64,000 bases of DNA from Candidatus Bathyarchaeia archaeon (lineage in GTDB: Archaea; Thermoproteota; Bathyarchaeia; Bathyarchaeales; Bathycorpusculaceae): assembly GCA_030019335.1 (NCBI GenBank), contig JASEET010000002.1, forward strand, positions 145,355-209,354. Direction: 5' to 3'. The notes under the pieces were generated by a model. It did not search any database and was not told where the DNA came from. It worked only from the letters and a program-made list of their open reading frames with translations. Below, one piece after another: positions 19,849 to 30,970 of this stretch (position 1 is its first letter; each line of letters begins with the position of its first letter). The position numbers were made by a program, and so were the translations under genes.

Positions 19849-22788
19849 TTGGCATGCTCAAAAATGCACAAGTACACCTCAAACTCTAACGTTTTCGATT
19901 TACTTGACAAGCCAATCCGTGACGCCCTAGCTGAGTTAGGCTTTTCGGAGCCAACCTTACCTCAGGTAATGGCTATTCCGCCAATTTTGGCTGAAGAAAA
20001 TGTGCTTTTGATTGCACCTACTGGAAGTGGGAAAACAGAGGCTGTTCTTCTGCCGATATTCTCCAATTTCATTCAACAGAATGGGAAGAAAGGCATATCA
20101 ATAGTTTACATTACGCCCTTAAGAGCCTTAAACCGTGACATGCTAAAGCGTCTGTCATTCTGGGCCTCCAAGCTTGGCATTTCAATTGAAGTTAGACACA
20201 GCGACATGGAGATAAAACTTCGTAGGAGACAAGCTCTTTTCCCGCCTGATATGCTTGTCACGACGCCTGAAACCCTTCAAGCCATCCTTCCGGGCTCCCG
20301 TATGAGGCAGCACCTAAGTCAAGTCAAATATGTCATCGTGGATGAGGTGCATGAACTGGCATCAAGCAAGCGTGGAGTTCAGCTAACGATAGCATTAGAA
20401 CGCTTATACGAGATTGCCAGAAGAGAATTTCAAAGAATCGGCTTGTCAGCAACTGTGGCTAATCCAGAAAAAGTTGCGAAATTCATCGCTGGAACCTACA
20501 GAAGCGTCAAAGTCGTTGAAGCAACCCTGCCAAAGGGCTACAGATACTTGGTAGAAACTCCAAGCCCACAAGAAGACGATTACGATTTAGCTGGAAAACT
20601 CAGAACATCGCCAGAGGCAGCGGCGAGAATAAAGCGAATAACAGAGCTTGTGGACACTCACAAGTCAACCCTAATCTTCGTAAACAGCAGACAAAACGCA
20701 GAGATGCTCGGCCACAAATTTAACCAGCTTAAGCGATTCGACATAGCTGTTCATCACGGTTCCTTGTCAAAGGAAGAGCGCGCAAAGATAGAGGACGAGT
20801 TCAAATCAGGAACCTTAAAAGCGATAATCTGTACAAGCACGTTAGAACTTGGGATAGACATAGGCAACGTAGACCTTGTTATTCAATACCTTTCGCCGAG
20901 ACAGGTCAGCAGCCTCATTCAGAGGGTTGGAAGAAGCGGTCACAGTTTGGACAGACTTTCCGAAGGCGTTATTGTCACGGCTTACCCTGATGACACTCTG
21001 GAATCGATGGCGGCTGTAAGAAGTGCTTACAAACACGGGCTGGAGCCGGTTCTGATCCATGAAGACGCTCTAGACGTTTTGGCTCACCAGGCTGCAGGAA
21101 TACTCTTGGACAAGGGAAACATAGAATTAAAAACGCTTTTAGACATACTGAAAAGAGCATACCCCTATAGAAATCTTACAGAAGACAAACTCTTAAATGT
21201 CGTTGATTATTTAGATTGGTTGAACGAGTTAAGGATTGAAGAAGAAGGAAAGGTTTTGAGAAGAACTCAGAAGACTAGGCGTTACTACTACGAAAACTTA
21301 TCCATGATTCCAGATGAGAAACGCTACCCAATTGTAAACATAATTTCGGATCGCAAAATCGGTACCTTAGGCGACGAGTTCATGGCTTTGCGAGTTCGTG
21401 TAGGATTGAACTTTATCTGCAGAGGAAAGGTTTGGCGCATAGTCCAGATAGAAGACGAAACAGGCACTGTTTACGTAGTTCCCTCAGAAGATCCCTTGGC
21501 AGCAATCCCCGGCTGGGACGGAGAAATGCTTCCGGTGCCCTTCAACCTAGCCCAAGAAACAGGAAAAATGCGAGAAAGAATTGCAAAAGAGTTGAAGAAA
21601 ACAGGAAAAGCTGAAGTTGCGGTGGAAAAGCTTGCAGAAGAACTTGCAACAGACAAGTCAACTCTAGTCAAAGCCGTTGGAGAAATCGATGAACACCTAC
21701 AACAGGGTGTCCCACTGCCAACACATAATTATGTTCTCCTAGAAGTCTTTGACAAATATGTCATAATTCATGCTTGTTTCGGCGAGATTGTGAACCGCAC
21801 CCTAGGCTGCATTTTTGACGCCATACTTTCAGACCGAGAGCTCATAACGGGATGGTGAAGTGATGGCTACAGAATCCTTATTGAGGCGCCTCGAAAACTG
21901 AACGCTAAGGAACTGGAAAAATTATCCACAACTCTTTTTCACCTATCTGATGGGGATGTGGAAAAATCTTTCTGTGACTATTTGGAAGCCAGATTTCCTT
22001 TCTCTTACAAGATGAAGTTCGTTGCTGAGAGATTCGGGGCACTACCGCGTGGAAAGACTATCCTGAATCCTGATAGGTTGAAGCAGCTTTTGGAACGGTT
22101 CAGGAAAACGCCGATTTTCGATGAGACCTTGCGGGAAGCAATGCTTGAAAAAGTAGACATTAAGCAAGTAAAGAAACTCATGAAAGGTATTAAAAGTGGC
22201 CGTATAAAGGTCAGTGCTATACACCGTTTGGAAAAGCCCACGCCTCTAGCATATCACATACTCGCGAAGTATTCGGACATTTCAGAGCTTATGGCTCCTG
22301 AGCGGGTTCTATTAAGCAATTTAGAAAGAATGAAAAGGGCAATAGAAGCCAGAACAGCGACTCTGCTCTGCATGTCATGTGGCAAATGGACAACTCAAAA
22401 GAAAATTAGAAGTTTATCGGAACAACCTTCATGTAAAGAGTGCAAATCAAAACTTTTGGCACTCATACGTCCAAATCAGAACCCATCAGTCATACGTGGA
22501 ATTTTGAAGAAAAGACTTGGAGACAAGGAATTAACAGAAGAAGAACTGGAAAATTTAACCCACGCAAGGCGCACGGCTGACTTGGTATTAAGTTATGGTA
22601 AAAAAGCAATTATAGCATTGGAAGTTAAAGGGGTAGGTCCAGAAACTGCCTTCAGAATTCTTGGAAAGATGCATCAGAAGGAAGATGACTTTTACATGGA
22701 CCTTTTGAAAGCAAAGATTCAGTATCTGCGAACACGAGAGTATTGGGAAAACAAAGAAGACCGTGTAAAAGGTTTCTCATTTAAATAG
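19849..22788 (+). CDS. Lhr-like SF2 DNA helicase interrupted by one in-frame TGA (21856-21858)
   Basis: 669-aa ORF (GSGKTEAVLLP, VDEVHELA, STLELGIDIGNVDLVIQ, QRVGRSGH) then TGA then same-frame SDGYRILIEAPRKLNAKELEKL... joined to the 276-aa ORF. Confidence 0.85.
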
Positions 22789-22892
22789 CCAAGTATGTTA
22801 AAGCTTTAATAATTGAATATCTTTAGAACACAATTCTTTAAACAGCATAGGCGTAAAGAAAAGGTTCCGTTAATAAGTGGTTTGTGTATACA

Positions 22893-23668
22893 ATGATGGA
22901 AATTTTGTTACCCATATTTGGATTTCTAATTGGAACAGTCGCCTCGATGACTGCATCGGAGGCGGCGTCTTCATAGTGCCTTTACTAACCTTGCTATATT
23001 CTTTTTCTCCAGCTTATGCAGCTGGAACCAGTCTAACAACGATTATTTTCACTTCGTTAGCCTCAACTATAAATTATTCAAGGCAAAAGCGAATATACTA
23101 CAAGACTGGCCTAATCTTAGCAATAGCAACCGTTCCAGGGGCTTTCCTTGGTGCATACTTAACCTCAATTATAGAAGCATGGCTATTAGGCTTAATTTTC
23201 GGAGTCTTCCTATTTTTCGTTGCTTTACGGATGATCTTCCAATCAAGTTTTCCCAAATCAAAACGCTCAGAAACTGAAAAAAACACGCATTACACGGTTG
23301 CATACTCCGAGAAAGCATTGTTTGAGTCTAGAAAGAAAATTTTGTTAGGTGCGATGTTAAGTTTTTTCGGAAGACTTTCATCTGGATTATTAGGCATTGG
23401 TGGAGGTTCGCTTTTAGTGCCAATAATGACGTTAGCCATGTGTATGCCAATACATGTCACAGTGGCGACATCCATGTTCACCATGATTTTCACCTCGATA
23501 GCTGGTGTAACGAAGCATTTCTCATTAGGCCATATACATGGTGAGTATGCTATTCTCCTAGCCTTAGGAACAATCTTCGGCGCCCAGTTAGGAGCTTACA
23601 CTTCTAAAAAGATTTCCAGCAGAAACCTTCGCAGAATCTTCGGCATAATTTTATCAGCATACGGATGA
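22893..23668 (+). pseudogene. TauE/SafE family sulfite exporter-like permease with N-terminal frameshift
   Basis: MMEILLPIFGFLIGTVASMT in one frame, IGGGVFIVPLLTLLYSFSPAYAAGTSL in another; single-base loss near 22953 explains it. Confidence 0.7.
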
Positions 23669-23685
23669 TTCTGAACTATATTTGA

Positions 23686-24165
23686 TTAGATTCGTTCCAA
23701 ATCTTTAAAAGAAAAATGTTTAATCACATCTGTTTTGAGTGAAACTAGAAAGCTTTCCATCGAGACGACTTTTAAGTCGAGAAAGCTTCTAAGCTTACGG
23801 GTAAACGCTGAAAAATCTGTGAAACTTTTATGAATTGAAACTAGTAAAAGGGTTTTTCCATTAAGACCTTCACCTGAACTTGAGAAGAGTATTTTCGGGT
23901 TTTTCAAGACGCGCTCATGAATTTCTTTCGCTTGTTCTGGCGTTATGCTTACTGATAGGAAGTTTAGTGCTATAATTTCGAATCCTAATTTTTCAAGAGC
24001 GGGTATTATGGTGTATTCGTGGATATATCCCAATTTTTCAAGGTTTTTTCTCATCCGCGTTATTGTGGGTTGGGATACCCTAACAACTTTTGCGAGTTCT
24101 CTGTCGCTTCGATTAGAATTTTTCATAAGTTCGTATAGTAAATCTATCATTTTTTGCTTTGGCAT
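23686..24165 (-). CDS. Lrp/AsnC-like transcriptional regulator
   Basis: HTH NSNRSDRELAKVVRVSQPTITRMRKNLEKLGYIHEYTIIPAL. Confidence 0.7.
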   Translation of the reverse strand: MPKQKMIDLLYELMKNSNRSDRELAKVVRVSQPTITRMRKNLEKLGYIHEYTIIPALEKLGFEIIALNFLSVSITPEQAKEIHERVLKNPKILFSSSGEGLNGKTLLLVSIHKSFTDFSAFTRKLRSFLDLKVVSMESFLVSLKTDVIKHFSFKDLERI

Positions 24166-24216
24166 GGTTTACGATTACTTATCCAATCTCATAAGTTTAT
24201 GCAGATAGATGAATAG

Positions 24217-26661
24217 CTAGATGATTTTCTTTCTTTTCAGCATTTTTTCTAATATGGGGCGTAGTTTCTCATTTTCGGCTTTGATTTTATCCCTGCCTAA
24301 GGCAAGCATTTGCTCAGTCATTTCCCTAACAACTTCTGCAAATTTCACTCCCTCAGCGGCGGAGATATATTCTACACGGAACCTTTCTGGGCTTAGTCCA
24401 AGCTTATGCAGCATCGGCGTCAACGCATCCATTCTAGCCTTCATTTTCCAGTTTCCATTAATATAGTGACAGTCGTACGGAAGATGACATGCACCAATCA
24501 TAACCATGCCTGCGCCGAGTCTGAAAGCTTCTAAAACGAAGTCTCGGTCAACCCTTCCCGAGCACATTACTCGTATGGGTCTTATTGTTGGCGGATATTC
24601 AAACCTACTTGTGCCTGCTAGATCTGCTCCTGCATAGCTACACCAGTTGCAGAGAAACGCCAAAATCTTGTCTTCAGGGTTTGTTTTTAGGGCGGCTCTT
24701 ATTTGAGTGAAGATTTGGGCATCTGTGAAGTGCATTTGCGTTATGGCGTCTGCTGGACACTCTGCTACACATGTTCCGCATCCGTGACACATAGCTGTAA
24801 TCACTTGGGCTGGTTTTCCTTCCTCAGCCTTTATTGCCCCATAGGGGCACTTTTGGGCGCATATTCCACACTTCGTAGTGACGTTTCTGCATTTGTCTGG
24901 GTCTACAACGGCTATTATTGGCTCAATCTTCCATGTTGGTTTTGAAAGCACTGTTGCTGCTCTTGATGCTGTACCGCTACCTTGCGAGACACTGTATGGT
25001 ATGTCCTTTGGTCCTTGACATGCTCCGGCTAGGAATATTCCGTCCGTGGGTGCGTCTATGGGCTTAAGCTTGGGGTGACTTTCCATGAAAAAGCCGTCTG
25101 CTCCACATGTCAAGTTGAGGATGCGGGCCATTTCCCCTGTACCTTTCTTTGGTATGGCTGCAGTCGCCAAAACAACCATTTCAGCCTCAACTTCTATGGG
25201 CTGACCAAGCGCCATGTCCTCAGCATGTATAATCAGATTCTTTGTTTCGGGAACTTCAAAAACGCGGCTTACCCTTCCCTGAACAAAGTTTACGCCAAGC
25301 TCTCTTGCACGTTGATAAAATTCCTCATAACCCTTAAAGTTGCTCCGCATGTCCATGTAGAAAACGTAGACTTCTATGTCTTCCTTGTATTTCTCTTTAA
25401 GCTGGATAACATGCTTTAAAGTGTACATGCAGCAGAAGTTTGAACAATATGGGTACTTGTTTATGTCACGTGAGCCAACGCATTGGATGAAGGCAATGCT
25501 GTGGGGTTTCTGTCCATCTGAGGCTCTAACAACTTTTCCGCCTGTTGGACCAGCAGCAAGTATAAGCCTTTCAAATTCGAGAGATGTTATCACGTTTGTG
25601 TATTTGCCGTATCCGTAAAGCGGATTATCATATGGTAAGTATATGTCATAGCCTATTGCAACAATTATTGTGCCTACTTCTAGTTCTATTTCTTCGGGTT
25701 GCTGGTCAAAGTTTATGGCTTGTCTTGCTCCACAAGCGTCAACACACTTGTAGCATTCAATGCAATAATCCTTGTTTATCGTGTAAACAAGCGGGACTGC
25801 TTGGTCGAAGGGAACAGATATGGATTTTCTTACGCCTAGGCCTATGTCCCACTCGTTTGGATATTCAATTGGACAAACGTCTTTGCATTCGCTACACCCC
25901 GTGCAGTTTTCAGCAATCACATACCGCGGGTTTTTCCGAATCTTAACCTTAAAATTGCCTATGTAACCGCTGACGCTTAACAAATCAGCATACGCTATTA
26001 TCTCAATATTGGGATGACGCCCAACATCAACCATTTTTGGACCTTCGATGCACAAGGAGCAATCGAGTGTTGGAAAGGTTTTGTCTAGTTGTGCCATGTG
26101 TCCGCCTATGCTCTCGTTCTTTTCAAGCAAGTAGACTTTGAATTCCATTTCAGCCAAGTCTAAAGCAGCATTCATTCCAGCTATGCCGCCACCTATGACT
26201 AACGCCTTATTGGTTACTGGAACCTCCATTGTCTCAAGTGGTCGCAATAGCCTCGCTTTTGCAATAGCCATTAATATTAGGTCCTTAGCTTTCTCGGTGG
26301 CTTCCTTCGGTGTGTTTGGATGGCACCATGATGAGAACTCGCGGATGTTTGCCATTTCAAAAAGGAAAGGGTTTAAGCCTGCTTCTGAAACTGTTCTTCG
26401 GAATGTGGGTTCATGCAGCCGTGGTGAACATGCCGCCACAATAACACGGTTAAGCTTATACTCCTTTATTGCTTTTCTAATTTCATCTTGTCCCGGGTCT
26501 GCACATGTGTAGCGGTTGTCTTTCACGTAAATAACGTCTGGCAAGGTCTTTGCGAATTCAACAAGTTCTTTTATGTCTAATACGCCGGCTATGTTTAGGC
26601 CGCAGTGGCATATGAAAACCCCTATACGTGATTCCTCGGTTTCATCTTCTTTTTGAGCCAT
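24217..26661 (-). CDS. hdrA: Heterodisulfide reductase subunit A fused to MvhD-like domain
   Basis: HdrA signatures (VFICHCGLNIAG, VIGGGIAGMNAALDLAEM, CTGCSECKDVCP, CGICAQKCPYGAI) and C-terminal MvhD-like FLCNWCSYAGADLAGTSRFEYPPTIRPIRVMCSGRV. Confidence 0.93.
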   Translation of the reverse strand: MAQKEDETEESRIGVFICHCGLNIAGVLDIKELVEFAKTLPDVIYVKDNRYTCADPGQDEIRKAIKEYKLNRVIVAACSPRLHEPTFRRTVSEAGLNPFLFEMANIREFSSWCHPNTPKEATEKAKDLILMAIAKARLLRPLETMEVPVTNKALVIGGGIAGMNAALDLAEMEFKVYLLEKNESIGGHMAQLDKTFPTLDCSLCIEGPKMVDVGRHPNIEIIAYADLLSVSGYIGNFKVKIRKNPRYVIAENCTGCSECKDVCPIEYPNEWDIGLGVRKSISVPFDQAVPLVYTINKDYCIECYKCVDACGARQAINFDQQPEEIELEVGTIIVAIGYDIYLPYDNPLYGYGKYTNVITSLEFERLILAAGPTGGKVVRASDGQKPHSIAFIQCVGSRDINKYPYCSNFCCMYTLKHVIQLKEKYKEDIEVYVFYMDMRSNFKGYEEFYQRARELGVNFVQGRVSRVFEVPETKNLIIHAEDMALGQPIEVEAEMVVLATAAIPKKGTGEMARILNLTCGADGFFMESHPKLKPIDAPTDGIFLAGACQGPKDIPYSVSQGSGTASRAATVLSKPTWKIEPIIAVVDPDKCRNVTTKCGICAQKCPYGAIKAEEGKPAQVITAMCHGCGTCVAECPADAITQMHFTDAQIFTQIRAALKTNPEDKILAFLCNWCSYAGADLAGTSRFEYPPTIRPIRVMCSGRVDRDFVLEAFRLGAGMVMIGACHLPYDCHYINGNWKMKARMDALTPMLHKLGLSPERFRVEYISAAEGVKFAEVVREMTEQMLALGRDKIKAENEKLRPILEKMLKRKKII

Positions 26662-27594
26662 TTACGTCGCCTTCCATCCTAACCTCTTCTCAACGGATTC
26701 CATCGCCTTCTGAGAACCCTTCGCCTTCAACTCCTTAGTCATCTCAATTGGTGAAGCTAACCTTTCTAAGGCTTTGTTCCACGCCCCAGAACGAACAGGT
26801 GTATGGCTTATCTTAGTTCGTTTAAGCTCCAAGGCTTCATCAACTGGACAAACAACCTTGCAGGCTCCACAGTAAACGCAAAACATCTCGTTTACATACA
26901 CCTTTTTATCCTTGTCAGAAAGGAAAAGTGCACCCGTGATTGGACAGACATCCAAGCAGTCTGTGCAGCTCTCTGGACATTTTTCCGGGTGAATGAGCAT
27001 TTTTCCGTGAAAGAATTTTCGCACACGCATGACTGCCTCGGGACACTTGAATTCGCAGATTCTACAGCATGGGCAACGCTCCTTTTCGATGTCGATTTTA
27101 ACTTGAAGTTCCGCCTTTTCCTTTTCGGTTAAGGAATCTATGTCTTCAACAACTTTTCCGTCAGCCGTTAGCCTTGTTACCTTGATTAAATCTAGGGGGC
27201 ATGCTTCTTCGCACTCCACACAGTCCACTGGACATTTACTCGTATCCGCTTGAATGTTGCGAATCAATTGTGGGAAGCTTTCCTTCTCAACAACCGATAG
27301 AACGTGTTCCCCGTTTACGGTTACGTTTATCGCTCCATAAGGACACAGTATGTCGCATATCCCACAGAAATTGCATATTTCTAAATCTATGTTGATTTTT
27401 GCGTGTTTAGCCTTTTCTCCTTGGATTTTGGGTTGTTTTTCAAGTTTAATAGCCTCTTTCGGGCATGCAAGAGTGCAGATTTGGCATCCTACGCATAAGT
27501 TTTTGTCAAGGATTAACCTATAATTCCTGACATGCAAAAACCATTCTAATGTTAATGCTTCCGCCGTGTCCCTTTTTAGCATTTGGAGAGGCAT
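26662..27594 (-). CDS. Polyferredoxin (multiple 4Fe-4S motifs)
   Basis: Repeated CxxCxxCxxxCP motifs (CVGCQICTLACP, CNFCGICDILCP, CPCCRICEFKCP, CVYCGACKVVCP). Confidence 0.9.
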   Translation of the reverse strand: MPLQMLKRDTAEALTLEWFLHVRNYRLILDKNLCVGCQICTLACPKEAIKLEKQPKIQGEKAKHAKINIDLEICNFCGICDILCPYGAINVTVNGEHVLSVVEKESFPQLIRNIQADTSKCPVDCVECEEACPLDLIKVTRLTADGKVVEDIDSLTEKEKAELQVKIDIEKERCPCCRICEFKCPEAVMRVRKFFHGKMLIHPEKCPESCTDCLDVCPITGALFLSDKDKKVYVNEMFCVYCGACKVVCPVDEALELKRTKISHTPVRSGAWNKALERLASPIEMTKELKAKGSQKAMESVEKRLGWKAT

Positions 27595-27816
27595 CCATCA
27601 ACCCACCAAGTCACATCATGACGATGAGAGCTACAGTTGAATGGGTGCTTAAAAAGTGCGGATGCTTAAAAAGTTTTTATCTTGGGTAGGTATTGGTCTG
27701 CGAGTTTTCTGGCTTTTTTGATGAGTTGGGTGAACTCGTTTTCTGTCATCAAACTCATTCGGTAGGTTGCTTCTTCTGCCGTTACATATTCGCCGAAGAG
27801 TTGGGTTATTATTGTT

Positions 27817-28260
27817 TTAAATGTCTTTGCTGGGGCTGTAATACGGTTTTTGAATATGGTTTGGAATAGGTGCCATTCTTTTAAATTTTACTAGGTATGG
27901 TTTTAGGTAGCCTATGGATGTTAAGGCTCTGCCTCCACGAATGAAGATTCTGCGTGCACCCTTCACTGTGGTTGGTTTTACTCCGAGAATTTTTGCGGCT
28001 TCACCTATGGTGGCTTTTGATTCTCTTTCTGACATTCCAACGGACATGTAAGGAAAATGGTAGGGGTATTGATATTTCCATCTTCTGTTTATGCGGTCTC
28101 GCCCAATAACACTTGTGACCTATCCTATGCTTCCTTCGGTGTCCATTAATAAGGCGACCCATCTGGCGTTTCCAGGTGTGATTTCGGGGTTGGAACTTGA
28201 AATTTTAGGTTTGCAGAGTGGACACAGCCTTTTCAGGTAGCCATGAACGCATCTGCTCAT
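27817..28260 (-). pseudogene. LAGLIDADG-like (homing endonuclease fold) protein interrupted by in-frame TAG at 28120-28122
   Basis: One frame reads MSRCVHGYLKRLCPLCKPKISSSNPEITPGNARWVALLMDTEGSIG*VTSVIGRDRINRRWKYQYPYHFPYMSVGMSERESKATIGEAAKILGVKPTTVKG...; LLMDTEGSI is LAGLIDADG-like. Confidence 0.6.
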
Positions 28261-28514
28261 TTCCCTATCCCTAACTCTTCTATCATTATGTTCCATACTT
28301 CATGTATAAAGGTGCGGGCTAGCTCACGGGCTTTAGCCTTTGCCTCTGGACTTTCAAGCAGATGCGGAATCTCGTTCTGGATATACTTGGTTATCTCCGT
28401 CTTCGGTTCATGCTTCATAATTTTAGCTCCCAAATAAGTGCCGAAAGTTACACCAAAAACCCCACCCAAACCCCACAAAACAACACACACAAAAAACCTA
28501 CCACACCCAAACAA
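28257..28514 (-). CDS. Small membrane-anchored hypothetical protein, ATGA-coupled to the LAGLIDADG-like ORF
   Basis: 85-aa ORF with N-terminal hydrophobic segment; stop overlaps the ATG at 28260. Confidence 0.4.
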   Translation of the reverse strand: MFGCGRFFVCVVLWGLGGVFGVTFGTYLGAKIMKHEPKTEITKYIQNEIPHLLESPEAKAKARELARTFIHEVWNIMIEELGIGK

Positions 28515-28590
28515 ACCTTAATAACACCACCCAAACCTGAACATAGAATATTACCTTCATAAATAGTTTAATCTTAAAATGTGTAAAATT

Positions 28591-29151
28591 TCAATGAAGA
28601 AATCTTGTGCAAACCGCCACGTGACACTTTAAGTTTTCATTTTTTAAGGCAATGATGTTTAAGCCAGCATTCTGCAATAAGCCTTCAAAAATTTCTATGG
28701 GGAACTTCTTTTTTAAGCCGGTAACAATAATCACAGAATTGTCTTTTGTAACCCGTTTAACTTCATTCAAGGTTTTAGTAGGGTCTGGCATGTTCTGGAT
28801 TAGCGTGACAGCGAGAACATAGTCAAAGATGTTTTCTTTTAGAGGCATGTTGTCAGCATCAGCCCATATTATGTGCACATTCGGAAATGTCTTTGCATGT
28901 TTCTTTGCTTGAAACAAGATTTTTCTGGAGATATCCAACCCAACAATCGTTTTCGCTTTGTTTGCAACGTACTTAAATAAGAGCCCTGTTCCGCAACCAA
29001 CATCTAAAACTAAATCTTGCTTTTCCATGTTTACGCTTTCCATAGCTGCCTCAATTTTTGCAGTTTGTTCCTCAGCATATTGCGTATCATAAATGTGTGC
29101 TGTTAAATCGTAATGCTGCATCACATCGCGTTTTTTATTCCATCTACTCAT
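28591..29151 (-). CDS. Class I SAM-dependent methyltransferase
   Basis: VLDVGCGTGLLFKYVANKAKTIVGLDIS motif I, IIWADADNMPLKENIFDYVLAV. Confidence 0.85.
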   Translation of the reverse strand: MSRWNKKRDVMQHYDLTAHIYDTQYAEEQTAKIEAAMESVNMEKQDLVLDVGCGTGLLFKYVANKAKTIVGLDISRKILFQAKKHAKTFPNVHIIWADADNMPLKENIFDYVLAVTLIQNMPDPTKTLNEVKRVTKDNSVIIVTGLKKKFPIEIFEGLLQNAGLNIIALKNENLKCHVAVCTRFLH

Positions 29152-30003
29152 GGCAAACTCTTCAGAAATCTTATGTATTATAAGCCTTCTAAAAACTATT
29201 GGCGAAATGCAGTGTCAGTTTCCAAGCCCTTAATAGTTCTAGTAGGTCCTGACATTACGGAAGCAGAAAAGACTGTTAGAGAAGCAATTTCTCAACGTAA
29301 AACACTGCTTGTCATCGGCAACTGTTGGGTGCGTTACCAAGGTAGGGCGAGGTCGAAGCTTGAGCCTGGTGAACGCATCTTGATAATTAAGGAGGACGGC
29401 TCCCTTCTTGTTCATCGTTCAGTCGGCTATGAGCCTGTCAACTGGCAGCCTCCAGGCTGTGTTTTTCACGTTCAAGTCAAAAACAGCGTGTTAGAAATTA
29501 GAGGTGTAAGGCGGAAGCCAGCTGAGTCTGTTAAGGTGTTTTTCGATAGAATTCACATGGTTTCTGCTTTAAGTCTAGTGGATTCTGGAGAGTTCGCTCT
29601 CTATGCAAGTGAAGAAGACATGCAAAAAGCGATTCTGTTAAAACCTTCGCTTTTGGAGGAGGATTTTAAGCTTATAAGTTATGAGAAGAAGGTTGAACCG
29701 GGCTTTGTGGATGTTTATGGTGAAGATAAAAATGGAAAACTTGTTGTTGTGGAGATTAAGCGTAAAACTGCGGGAAAGGAGGCGGTGCTTCAACTTGTCA
29801 AATATGTTGAGGCAATTAAAAGTAAGGTAAATCGTGAAGTGCGGGGAATCCTTGTAGCTCCGAACATTGCGAAGGATGTTCAGAGATTGCTAGTAACCCT
29901 TGGATTAGAGTTTAAAGCTTTAGATCCTAAAAAATGCGCAGAAATTTTAAGAAAGTCTGAAACAAGAAACCTGGAGACATTTTTCACGGAGAAAAACCAA
30001 TAA
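29113..30003 (+). CDS. nucS: NucS/EndoMS-type endonuclease
   Basis: [41 protein letters not shown]-type RecB-like nuclease core; real start probably GTG downstream of the ORF start. Confidence 0.85.
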   Translation: MLHHIAFFIPSTHGKLFRNLMYYKPSKNYWRNAVSVSKPLIVLVGPDITEAEKTVREAISQRKTLLVIGNCWVRYQGRARSKLEPGERILIIKEDGSLLVHRSVGYEPVNWQPPGCVFHVQVKNSVLEIRGVRRKPAESVKVFFDRIHMVSALSLVDSGEFALYASEEDMQKAILLKPSLLEEDFKLISYEKKVEPGFVDVYGEDKNGKLVVVEIKRKTAGKEAVLQLVKYVEAIKSKVNREVRGILVAPNIAKDVQRLLVTLGLEFKALDPKKCAEILRKSETRNLETFFTEKNQ

Positions 30004-30176
30004 TGATTCGAAGAATTGTTCCCCTAGCCTTTGACAGTTTCGGCGTCCGTTCTATGGCAACATTTGTAGAAACAGACGACCTAAGAATTTTAATAGATCC
30101 AAGAGTTTTTCTGACGCCTGGCAGTTACGGATTGGAACCGCATCCCTTAGAATGGGAGAGACTTGATGAAACTTAG
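30003..30176 (+). pseudogene. N-terminal fragment of UPF0282/COG2248-type MBL-fold hydrolase
   Basis: [57 protein letters not shown] then stops; MBL HxHxDH region absent downstream. Confidence 0.65.
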
Positions 30177-30247
30177 AAAACAATAAAGCAGTATTCATAG
30201 ATGAATAAGTGCTTCTAAAGAAAAAAAGGTGGATGGTTCGTTTCTTT

Positions 30248-30970
30248 CTACTTTTCCGCAGCTGCTTCTGCCTTTTTCGCTGCTTCGGTGGCTGTTTTAA
30301 TCCATTTGTCAGCTCTCTCTCTTATCACGTCTTTGAAGCCCCATCCAACTGCTATGGCTATTCCAACTCCGGCTCCGACCGCTATGCCCCATGCTAGGGC
30401 TGTGGCGAAGATGTATAGGATGGTGACGTCTATGCGCATCACACTTAGGGATATTATTATAATCACGAAGTATAGGAGCAGTCTTAAGCCATTGGCTATT
30501 ATGCCTGTGAATTCTATTTTTGCTTCTCTGCCGAAGGTTCTGAAGAAGTCAGCGAAGTAGTCGACAATTATGAAGCCGAAGAGTAGGATGAATACGCCTG
30601 CGATGAAACTCGGTATGTAGGAAACGACATTGTTTAAAAAGTCGCTTAAAACCGCTATATTCAGTATGCTTGCAGCCGCTAGAATGGCTATTAAATAGAT
30701 AAACCATCTCACAATAAGGTCGAAGAAGTGCACACATGTTATTCCTGATTTTTCTATTGATTTGCCGATGACTGTTTTGCGCAGTGCGTCATCGACTCCA
30801 GCTTTATCCAGAATTTTGGATACACCTTTGCCTAAAGCTCGTCCCGCTATCCAACCTATGATCAGCGCAACTATCGCTCCAACTATTCCAGGAATCATAT
30901 TCACAAACATGTTCCATAGATCTTCCAAGAAAGCTATCTGTAGGCTTACAAGGTCGTACATCATCAACAC
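30248..30970 (-). CDS. MscS-like/conserved TM-helix repeat membrane protein
   Basis: 240 aa; GRALGKGVSKILDKAGVDDALRKT and multiple hydrophobic helices with Gly-rich pattern. Confidence 0.65.
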   Translation of the reverse strand: MLMMYDLVSLQIAFLEDLWNMFVNMIPGIVGAIVALIIGWIAGRALGKGVSKILDKAGVDDALRKTVIGKSIEKSGITCVHFFDLIVRWFIYLIAILAAASILNIAVLSDFLNNVVSYIPSFIAGVFILLFGFIIVDYFADFFRTFGREAKIEFTGIIANGLRLLLYFVIIIISLSVMRIDVTILYIFATALAWGIAVGAGVGIAIAVGWGFKDVIRERADKWIKTATEAAKKAEAAAEK

